Shown piece after piece: positions 38,017-47,100 of a DNA stretch of 64,000 bases; position 1 is the first letter of the stretch, and each line of letters starts with the position of its first letter. The stretch is taken from assembly GCF_000182745.2 (NCBI RefSeq), contig NC_016027.1:251001-315000 (forward strand). Reading direction: 5' to 3'. The position numbers and the translations under genes were made by a program. The DNA is from Komagataeibacter medellinensis NBRC 3288. Lineage in GTDB: Bacteria > Pseudomonadota > Alphaproteobacteria > Acetobacterales > Acetobacteraceae. The notes beneath the pieces are model-generated. The model worked only from the letters and a program-made list of their open reading frames with translations. It searched no databases and had not been told where the DNA came from.

Positions 38017-38532
38017 TTATGCCGCGCGGCGGGCAGATTCCAGCGTGGGACAGCAGTGCGGCGCCGGTTCTGGCAGCACGCGCAGCACTTCTGCAAAATC
38101 CCGCCCGGTGGTGGGAGGATAGGTGACCGTGCTGTGAATCCGGTTTTCCGGGTCCACAATAAAGGCTGCATGCATATCCACCAAGGGGCTGTCCTGTCCT
38201 GCATCCACGGCAATGCCCTGCCACAGGGCCATCACCCTGGCCGTATCATCCGTAACCGTTGCCAGATCCGTCAGGTCTGCCAGTGCCGTCGCACCGGACC
38301 GCACCATCATGTCCTGATCAGCGTCGGGGAAAGGGGAAAGTCCCAGCAGGTGTATGCTGGCTATTCCGCTGCGTATCTGCCGCAGGGCCAGGCGCAGGCT
38401 ATGGGGGCTGTAATCACCCGGATGGGTCATCACAATTCGCCAGCAGTCCTGCCCCCATGCGTGGAAGCGGATCGGGCCGGTTGTGGTTTCAATCGTGAAA
38501 TCCGGGGCCTGCCAGCCGGGGAAAAGTGCCAT
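38017..38532 (-). CDS. LsfA/Prdx6-like peroxiredoxin lacking the peroxidatic Cys
   Basis: 171 residues with the AhpC/TSA fold: the N-terminus GWQAPDFTIETTTGPIRFHAW, the active-site loop THPGDYSPHSLRLAL, a later LLGLSPFPDADQD and AAFIVDPENRIHSTVTYPPTTGRDFAEVLRVL, which is the 1-Cys (Prdx6/LsfA) pattern. In active enzymes the loop reads PGDFTPVC; here Val-Cys is His-Ser, so the peroxidatic cysteine is absent. A Cys-Cys pair near the C-terminus (PHCCP) is not in the usual place. LsfA is known from sulfonate-grown Pseudomonas, so its position next to the sulfur island is suggestive. Function is uncertain. Confidence 0.8.
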   Translation of the reverse strand: MALFPGWQAPDFTIETTTGPIRFHAWGQDCWRIVMTHPGDYSPHSLRLALRQIRSGIASIHLLGLSPFPDADQDMMVRSGATALADLTDLATVTDDTARVMALWQGIAVDAGQDSPLVDMHAAFIVDPENRIHSTVTYPPTTGRDFAEVLRVLPEPAPHCCPTLESARRAA

Positions 38533-39232
38533 TGCAGGTTCTTCCTTAAACAGGATGGCGACAGCGTGCGCAAGAACTGTAGCCGGGTGGAGAAAGCTGT
38601 CATCATTACGCGGGCGCGGGACAATGCGCTGGCCGTATTTCTGGTTTGTATGGGGGCAGGCATCCTGTTTTATACGAACACATGGCTTATCCTTTCAGGC
38701 GTTGTGGATAATGTAGCGTGTTTCAAAAATTATGCTAATTAAAAATGTTATATAAAAATACAACATAAAAAATGTACAAAAATCTTCGACCTCCCATTCT
38801 CGAAAAATGGGGAGGGGAAGCACGGTGTAAGGCCGTTCCGGCGCATCAGGTTGGGTGATCTTTAACAAGAAAATTTATTTAACCATTTGTTAAATATAAG
38901 ATTATATAAATTATTCTCGATTTTTGACAAAAAATACACATAAAATGTCATATTAAAAAATAATACAATTAATATGATGGTATGTTGACGGTGTCCGTCT
39001 TTCATGTATGATCTGCCTCAACGTCCTATGGTATAAGGCGTGAACAGACACGGACAGGGTGATCTGACATGAACCATCCAGCAATGCGAATGTGGTGCAT
39101 CGGTCGATGTAGCAACCTGCCTGCCATGTCCTGTGCATGGGCGGGCTATCGTTAGAACAGTCGGCGGAGCGCCTGCCGGCAAACAACTGGGGGCCATGAC
39201 CCCGGTCCACAGTCCCGCAAGGCAGTCATCCA
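38533..39232. other. Long AT-rich gene-free region
   Basis: 700 bases with no supported gene. From 38720 to 38990 it is very AT-rich with A/T runs; the right part is of normal composition. It may hold promoters for both flanking genes. No RNA gene, operator or repeat recognised. Confidence 0.4.
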
Positions 39233-39442
39233 ATGCTTGAATCCCGTATTGTCGAAGTTGACGGCACATTTGTCGGTACCCTCATTATAGAAGCGGACCG
39301 TGTCACACAGCGCTTTTACGCAACGCATGACAGCGTACGTGCCTTCCACAACCGTACGCTGCAGGGGGGTGATGATCTGCCCCGTCAGGTTGCCCGCCTG
39401 TACAGGCGTAACCATGCGATGGGTCTACAGTCTTCATCGTAA
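39233..39442 (+). CDS. Small hypothetical protein
   Basis: 69 residues, start MLESRIVEVDGTFVGTLII, with a balanced composition (EADRVTQRFYATHDSVRAFHNRTL, basic C-terminus). It has no signal peptide or membrane helix. The sequence resembles small hypothetical proteins I associate with acetic acid bacteria, but no function is known. A strong terminator starts 19 bases after the stop, which supports a real gene. Confidence 0.5.
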   Translation: MLESRIVEVDGTFVGTLIIEADRVTQRFYATHDSVRAFHNRTLQGGDDLPRQVARLYRRNHAMGLQSSS

Positions 39443-39461
39443 GTACGGACATATACGCAAA

Positions 39462-39502
39462 ACAGCCCGGACATGCCGTGTCCGGGCTGTTATCGATTTT
39501 CT
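39462..39502 (+). terminator. Rho-independent terminator
   Basis: Perfect 12-bp inverted repeat ACAGCCCGGACA/TGTCCGGGCTGT with a 5-base loop, followed by a T-rich tail ending in TTTT. It lies just downstream of the small hypothetical gene. Confidence 0.85.
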
Positions 39503-39673
39503 GTAAGGTGCAGGATTGTGCGGACTGGGCCGGGGATGGGGTCAGTCAGCCGGGCTTTGCTTTCCAGTCACGGCCGCCTCAAGGGTAACGGCACCCGCGT
39601 AGAGCATGCTGGTGGCATAATAACCCAGGAAAGTGCGGTTTTCCGTCATGTCGCATACCCCACTCTGGTAGTG

Positions 39674-39832
39674 TTATTTTTCCGGCTTTTTGTTCGGTTC
39701 GGTTGTCCGCCCCTGCGCGGGTGGGTCGCTTGCGGGAAAGCTTTCATCCAACGCTTCGTCACGGCCTTCGTCTTCGTGCTGCTGGGTCGGGCCGGGTTGC
39801 TTTTCCATATCGGGATCAGGTTTTTGCTGCAT
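39674..39832 (-). CDS. Small acidic protein with DEALDESFPASDPP motif
   Basis: 52 residues from ATG 39832, with GAGG 9 bases upstream. The hydrophilic sequence contains EGRDEALDESFPASDPPAQ, a motif shared by many short proteobacterial proteins of unknown function. Its 5' region carries nine heptamers TGCCCTG ending 28 bases before the start codon. An upstream extension of the frame through those repeats is open but is clearly repeat-encoded. Confidence 0.7.
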   Translation of the reverse strand: MQQKPDPDMEKQPGPTQQHEDEGRDEALDESFPASDPPAQGRTTEPNKKPEK

Positions 39833-39860
39833 TGTCAGTTTTCCTCGCCAGTGTGAATGA

Positions 39861-39923
39861 TGCCCTGTGCCCTGTGCCCTGTGCCCTGTGCCCTGTGCCC
39901 TGTGCCCTGTGCCCTGTGCCCTG
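39861..39923. repeat. Nine tandem TGCCCTG heptamers
   Basis: Exactly nine perfect copies of a 7-bp unit (63 bp). They lie upstream of the small acidic-protein gene, at the position of its leader or promoter. A 7-bp unit is not a multiple of three, so copy-number change would alter any frame through it and also promoter spacing. Confidence 0.97.
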
Positions 39924-40125
39924 CAGGCCGGTAGCATGGTTGTGCAATGGCGGCGGCTGGGAGGATGTGTCGAAGGGAAAGAGCTTTCCTGGACCCACGG
40001 GGGATAGTCCTGTGGAACGGGCGGAGCCGGTGGCGATAATGGCGGCTGGCCGGATATATGAGCATACGGCAGGGACATGGCCGTTCGCATCGGGTTGATG
40101 CGCGAAGGGCGCTGGGCCGACAGTT

Positions 40126-40488
40126 TTATTGTCCGCTGCTATCAGCGGGGGCAGGGGTTTTGTTGCCACCATGACTGCTGCGCCCGGCTTCCGCGCCCCC
40201 GTGGTGATGCCAGCCGCTGCTGGTAGTACTGGTGCCGCCGGAACCACTGGTGGGCGGCTGCGTGCCAGGCTGTTCATCTACAGTGCGCGGGTTATTCCAC
40301 AGCTTGTCGGACGGTTCGACGCGCTTGCCCGAGTTCGATATGGCCGAAGGCGGGTTCTTGCCTACTTCCGATGCCGCTGAATCGGCGGTGGGTGCTGGGT
40401 TTGTCTGCATGTTGGACTGGGCCAGCGCCATTACAGGGGCGCTGGCAATGAGCGTTGCCAGCAGGGCTGAGCGGAATGTCTTGGCCAT
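40126..40488 (-). CDS. Small secreted hypothetical protein
   Basis: 120 residues with a clear signal peptide (MAKTFRSALLATLIASAPVMALA-Q). The mature part is low complexity, rich in Ser, Pro, Thr and Gly with a GWHHHGG histidine cluster. A short conserved-looking stretch is SNSGKRVEPSDKLWNNPRTVDEQPG. Function unknown; periplasmic location inferred from the signal. Confidence 0.65.
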   Translation of the reverse strand: MAKTFRSALLATLIASAPVMALAQSNMQTNPAPTADSAASEVGKNPPSAISNSGKRVEPSDKLWNNPRTVDEQPGTQPPTSGSGGTSTTSSGWHHHGGAEAGRSSHGGNKTPAPADSSGQ

Positions 40489-40654
40489 TGGGTGCGCCTT
40501 TCGGTTTGGTGAAAAATATGCTGCTGATTAAAGAAACCATGCGCGGGAAGGTTGCATGGCTGTTGCCCGGTTATAGTAAAAGCGGGCCGACTTCAGATGA
40601 CAGTATTCACGTGCATGATTTGCATGCATGCCATCATACGGCACACGGTATGGC

Positions 40655-40921
40655 TCAGCAGGGTGTCTGGTCGGGCTGACCGGCAGGGGCCGGTTTATGG
40701 GCATGCGGTTTGGTACCGCCACCATGGGGGCTGTTGCGCCCTGTGTCGCGGTGGCTGGTTTTTTCTATTTTTTCGTCATTATCACGGGTGGATTCAGGCT
40801 CGTCCTCACCCGCGCGTGGTCCGCCCTGCCCTGGCGTACCGACCCGGGGTGGCGTGTCATGCCGTGGGGGGGACAGCACAACGCCGTGGGGCAGGGTGCG
40901 TTCATGCATGGTGTAAGTCAT
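40655..40921 (-). CDS. Small hydrophilic hypothetical protein
   Basis: 88 residues from ATG 40921, preceded by GGGAG 7 bases upstream. Sequence starts MTYTMHERTLPHGVVLSPP and is then strongly charged and Pro/Gly-rich (GEDEPESTRDNDEKIEKTSHRDTG). Probably disordered. The good ribosome-binding site is the main support. Function unknown. Confidence 0.45.
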   Translation of the reverse strand: MTYTMHERTLPHGVVLSPPRHDTPPRVGTPGQGGPRAGEDEPESTRDNDEKIEKTSHRDTGRNSPHGGGTKPHAHKPAPAGQPDQTPC

Positions 40922-41136
40922 TGTTGGCTCCCTTTGTGCGAATGGAAAACAGGGACAGGCCGGAGACGCCTGCAGACCTTTTGTGGCGCGTATGAGTGCG
41001 CAAGGCGGCTTTTCTTCCCTGTCGCGCCACCTGTAGGGGTAACGGTGTACATGAAGGATGGTTCTGTATTGTCCGGGTAGTCGTGAGAATAAATATCCGG
41101 CACCTGTTTCCTGCATCCTGGACAGTACTGTGCAGA

Positions 41137-41158
41137 CCTGTATTGCACCGGATACAGG
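41137..41158 (-). terminator. Weak hairpin after the glucan synthase gene
   Basis: Inverted repeat CCTGTAT/ATACAGG with an 8-base loop, about 20 bases beyond the stop of the minus-strand glucan synthase gene. No U-run follows, so terminator function is tentative. Confidence 0.3.
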
Positions 41159-41178
41159 GCAGGGATGGAAGATGGGAC

Positions 41179-44100
41179 TTATGCGGTCATGCCCAGTGTC
41201 ATGTCCACATTATGGGTTGCGCCATCATCCACCATATCAATCACGCCGGTGGCAGGTAGGGGCATGCCGTCCAGTGTGGCATGACCAATTCCCCGGCAGA
41301 CCTGGTGCGGGTTAAGTACGGTAATGTGGTAGGTTGCCGTCCGCCAGCGTACGAGGGCGCGGAACTGCGGCCACTGGTGTGGGATGCACGGCTGTACGAC
41401 AAGCTGCGTGCCGACAATGCGGATGCCCAGTATGGTCTCCACGCCCACGCGCTGCATCCATCCCGCCGATCCGGTGTACCATGACCATCCGCCCCGGCCC
41501 ACATGGGGCGGGGTAGAATAGATATCGGCCGCGACCACATATGGTTCCAGCCGGTAGCGGGCGACATCCGCCGGGGTCCGGGCATGGTTGATCGGGTTGA
41601 GCATGTGCAGCAGGGCATGCGCCTGGTCTCCATCGCCTAGTGCGGCCATGGCCATGACCGTCCAGAGTGCGGCATGGGTGTACTGGCCCCCGTTTTCGCG
41701 TATGCCTGGCGGGTAGCCACGTATGTAGCCCGGATCGGGCTCCGCTGTATTGAAAGGCGGCGTCAGCACCAGAACCAGCCCGTCCTGCCTGCGTACCAGG
41801 TGGGTCATGACCGAGCGCATGGCATGTTCCCCCCGTTCAGGCGGCGCAACGCCCGAAAGCACGGCCCAGGACTGGGAAATGGCATCGATCTCGCATTCCG
41901 CGGCCTTATGGGTGCCAAGGGGCGTGCCGTCATCAAAATAGGCGCGCAGGTACCAATCGCCATCCCACGTGGCTTCCAGTGCCGTGACCAGGGCCTGCGC
42001 GTGGTCCTGCCATGCCTGCGCGCGCGTGTGTTCGCCGCGTGCACGTGCCAGCGGTATGAAGGCGCCCAGCGTGGCATGCAGGAACCAGCCCAGCCATACG
42101 CTCTCGCCCTGTCCCTTTTCGCCTACGCGGTTCATGCCATCATTCCAGTCACCGGTGCCCATCAGCGGCAATCCGTGCGTGCCCACCGCCATGCTGTGGT
42201 CCAGCGCGCGGGCACAGTGCTCGAACAGGGTGCCGGTCAGGGCGGAGCGGACCGGGATCATGAAGCGGTCATGCTCGTTCAGGGGCAGCGCCGGGCCTTC
42301 AAGGAAAGGAACCTGTTCCTCGAGTACCCCCATATCGCCGGTGGTGGTGACGTAATGCAGGACCGTATGCGCAAGCCATGTGCAGTCATCGGAGATATGG
42401 GTCCGTACCCCGGCCCCGGTATCGGGCAGCCACCAGTGCTGCACGTCCCCTTCGACAAACTGGCGCGATGCCGCACGCAGCAGATGGGCGCGCACACGCT
42501 GCGGGCAGGTGAGGGCCAGCGCCATGCCATCCTGCAACTGGTCACGAAAGCCGTAGGCCCCGCTGGCCTGGTAGAAGCCCGCGCGCGCCTGCACGCGGCT
42601 GGCCAGTGTCTGGTACAGTAGCCAACCATTGAGCATTATGTCCATCGTGCGGTCTGGTGTATGGACTTCAATGCCTCCCGTTACTTTTTTCCAGTGTGCC
42701 TTGACCGTAGCGAGCACACGGTCAAGGTCGGCGCTACGATAATGGCTTACCAGTGCGCGGGCCTGTTCCTCGTCCGTGCCCTCGCCCAGCAGGAACACGA
42801 TTTCCGCCCGCCCGCCTGGTGGCAGGGTCACCACTGTCTGCACCACGCCACACGGGTCCAGCCCCGCCCCGGTCCGTCCCTGCACCCCGTTCGGGTGTAT
42901 GAAGGCAATCGGGTTGTCCATTGTGGCGTTGCGGCCGATGAATGCCCCCCGGTCGCCCGAACTGGCACTCAGGTAGCCCCCGATATCGGCAAAGGCCACA
43001 CGGTTGGCATATTCCGGCTTCCAGTGGTTGCGCGCGAACAGTGCCCCCGTATCAGGGTCCATGGTGGTGGAAATGAAGGGGGCGGTCGTGCTGCGCGCAG
43101 CCCCCAGCACCCATTCCACATAAGCGGTAACGGACAGTGTGCGCGCCTGCCCCGACTGGTTATGGAGCTGGATGCGCGTGATCTTGACCGGGTCGTCTGT
43201 GGGCACATACTGCAAAAGCGAACTGGCTATGCCATGGGCAATCCGCTCCAGGCGCGTATGACCGTAGCCGTGGCGGGTGACGTAGGTCGCCTGTGGGTCG
43301 CGGCGTGTGGTGGCGGTGGGGCACCATAGCGTGCCGGTATTTTCATCGCGGAAGTAGAAGATCTCTCCCGCATGGTCGCTGGTCGCGTCATTTGACCATG
43401 GGGTGATCTGGTGCTCGCGGCTGTTTCCTGACCATGTATAGCCGCTTCCCTCGGCCGAGACCTGGAAGCCGAAGCGGTCGTTGCTAATCACGTTGACCCA
43501 TGGCGCGGGCGTGGTCTGCCCGGGTTCGAGCACGATCACGTATTCATGCCCGTCCAGTGCAAAACCGCCATGACCGTTGAAGAATTCAAGCACTGGCACC
43601 GGCGGCATGCCAAAGTCCGGTGTATCAGGCTGCGGACGGGCGGCTACTGGCGGGAAGGGGCGTGGTGGCGTCCGTTCTGCCTGCCCCAGTTGTTCGGCCA
43701 GCCCGCGTTCCGCATCCAGCACCACACGGGCTACCGATATGATGAGGTTGCGCATGGCAGGGGTAACAAGGTCCGTACGCAGCACCCGCACCGATCCCAT
43801 GTCATTGCCCGCGCGCGGTCGTGCATGGACAAGCTGGTCAAGCGAGACCTGGAGGTCCTGCAGGTAGGAGGCGGGATGTTCGTTCAGGATGACAAGGTCC
43901 ACTGCCAGTTGCTTGAGCTGGAAATATTCGTGCGCCAGCAGCAGCAGGCGCACGATATCCATGTTGGCGTTTTCCTTTATGCGCAGCACCATGATCGGCA
44001 GGTCGCCAGAAATGCCCTGCTCCCATAAAAGTGGCTGGGGACCGGCACCCTTTGTAATCGCGGTGGAACCTGCGCGCAGGGCGGGCCCCGCAAATATGAT

Positions 44101-47100
44101 ATGCCCCGCCAACTGCTGGAACAGGTCCGCCGTGGCAGGTGTCATGTCCAGATGACGCAACTGGACCTGTGCCTGGGTCCACGCCAGCGTGCGCACGCGC
44201 TCGACAGCCGCCGCGTCGTGGTGGGTCTCAATCAGGTCCAGCAGGGCTGCGCGGGTGGGGGCCACCATGGTCCAGAACGTGACCCGCGCCATGGTGCCCG
44301 GGCGGATGGTGGCATGCGTGCGGATGCACAGGGCCGGGTCGAGCACCGTACCGGTATGGCCGCCAAGAGGCTCTGCCGCCCGCAGGGCCACCGGGTCATG
44401 CACGCTGTGACCCCGGCCGATGAAGCGCGCCCGGTCTGTCTCGATCTCGACAGGGGTATCGCACATGGCCAGATGGGCGACCCATATCCCCGCCTCATCG
44501 GGTGTGCGCCTGCGGCGGGTGGCGATCAGGGCACGGGTGGCGGGTAGGTATTCGGTCTGTACGAACAGTTTGGTAAAGGCCGGATGCGCAAGGTCGGCCG
44601 CCTGCGGCAACAGCGCCAGTTCGGCATAGGAGGTGATGTCGATATCCAGCGTTTCACTGCCGGCATTGAAGATGGAAAGCTGGCGGATTTCTGCATCGGT
44701 CTCGGCCGAGATGCGGATCTCCAGCGTTGTCGTGATGGTGCCGTCACGGCGGGCGAACTCGGCGCGGTCCTCGTGAAAGCCGACGCCGTATTCATCGGGC
44801 CGCACGCCGCCGGGTTGCAGGCCCGCACTCCAGACCTGCCCGCTACGGCGGTTCTTGATGTAGATGTACTGTCCGTAATCATCACAGGTCGCATCCTCGC
44901 GCCAACGCGTGATGGCCTGGCCCTGCCAGCGGCTGTAGCCCGATCCTGCCGCGGTCAGCATGACCACATACCGCCCGTTAGAGAGAAGGTGCGTGACAGG
45001 GGAGAGTGTATCGGCCTGTTCCATATAGCGCCCTGAAGGGGCATTTATGGCATGTACCGGCGCTGGTGCCGCATCTTCTGTGGGCAGCGGTCGTGCCACC
45101 GCGCCGGTGCGTGGTGCGCGTTCTTGCAGCAGCAGTTCGGCCGAAGCGATGACCGGGTCATCATGAAAGCGCGCGCGCATGATTCCGTTCATTATCGCGT
45201 CCGCCACAGCAAGGATGGACATGCCCTGATGGTGGGCCATATAGGCGCGGATGATCGCAACCGTACTGCCATCGGGAATGCGCCCGGGCGTGTAATCAAG
45301 CGATTCATACAGCCCGAAACGGCCCAGCGCGCCTGCTTTTTCCAATGCGTAAAGGTTGGCCACCGCCTTTTTGGAATCCACCATCGCCCCCAGCATGGTG
45401 GCATAGGGTGCGACCACCGTATCCAGTCCCAGCCCGCGCTTGAGGCCAAGGCCCGGAATGCCGAAGTTGGAATACTGGTAGGTATAGTCCAGATCCCGCA
45501 CGTTATAGGCGGATTCCGATATGCCCCACGGTATGCCGCGTGCCTGCCCATAGGCGATCTGGCGCTGTACGATCAGGGTATTGGTCTGCGCGAGCAGGCT
45601 GCCCATGGGCGCGCGCATGACAAGGGAGGGCATGAGATATTCGAACATCGACCCCGACCACGAAACCAGCGCGGCCCCGTTACCCACCGGCGTGATCGGT
45701 CGGCCCAGACGGAACCAGTCCTGCGCGGGCATGTCTCCCTTGGCTATGGCGAAGAACACCGCCAGCCGCGCTTCCGATGCCAGCAGGTCGTAACAGTTGG
45801 TATCCTGCGTGTCTTGCGCAACAAGGTAGCCGATGGACAGCATCTTGCGCGTGGGGTTGCACAGAAACCTGAAATCCATCTCCTGCGCCAGGCGGCGCGC
45901 CGTGTGTGCGATCACGCCCAGACGTGCACCAAGAGTGGCGTACAGGTCCGTGTCCATGTCGCGCAGGTGACTCTCCAGCGTGCGCCGTGCTGCCGCGATC
46001 CAGAACGTACGGTCGGCCGTGGCGGTGGCATCGGCCATGGCGGGCAGATGGTCTGCCTGCCGCACCAGCGTCTCGGCCTGTTCGCACAGGGCTGAAAAGT
46101 CGGTCAGGGCACGTGCGGGGGCTGACTGCACGCTGTTCTTGAAGGCGGCCAGTTGCCGCAGCATCTTACGCTCAGCCACGCCGTGGCTGAGTCGCGTGCC
46201 ATCACGGAAAGTCATGTCGGCAATGGCGATATTCAGCCCGTCGATCGTGCCTTCGCGCCACGGGTCGGTCTGCGGCTCGTTTTCCTGCCAGTGCTGGCAG
46301 GTGCTGGCCAGTGCAATAAGGTGACCAGCCAGGTTGCCGCTATCCACGCTGGAGATATAGACAGGCTCCAGCGGCTGGAGATCGGCGGTCGCATACCAGT
46401 TGTAGAAATGGCCCCGGTAGCGCGGCATGCGTTCCAATGTTGCAAGGGTCGCCTCAAGGCGCGCAACCGTATCAGCCAGGCCGCACCAGCCATAATCGCG
46501 TGCGCTGGCGGTGCAGAGCAGGTACAGGCCGATATTGGTGGGCGATGTGCGCCGTGCCACCACGGCTGTGGGGTCTTCCTGAAAATTGTCGGGCGGCAGC
46601 ATGTTGTCGTCTGGTGTGGTGAAGGTCTCGAAAAAACGCCATGTGCGCCGTGCGGTCATGCGCAGGGTGCGGATATCGGTGCGTGAGGGGCGCGTGCGCG
46701 CGGCAATGACCGGCGTGCGGCTGGCCCACATGGCAATGGCGGGGGACAGGCACCACAGCACGGCAAACGGTAAGGCTAGGAACAGGTTCCACGGTGCCCA
46801 CAGGCTGACGGCCAGCGCGATCACGCCCGCCAGCATGGGGGCCGGGACCATACGCCCGTAATACCCGGCAAGCCCCGAACGCAGCAGCCCTGCAATCTGG
46901 GCGGCAGGCACCCATTGCAGCATGTGCCGCCGTGTGAGGAACACGCGCGCCAGCGTGCGCATGATTGCATCCGTCATGAGGAAGGAAAGATGGGCTAGGA
47001 AGGCGATGTTGAGGAAGGTCATTACCGCCGCTTCGGCGCTGGCATGGCCCAGGACGCTCAGGTAACTGCGCAGTGTGATCCATTCCCGCCGGGGCACAAG

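Noticed and set aside
39861-39923. Possible CRISPR-like array
   Set aside because: The unit is a 7-bp head-to-tail microsatellite without spacers; no cas gene is present.
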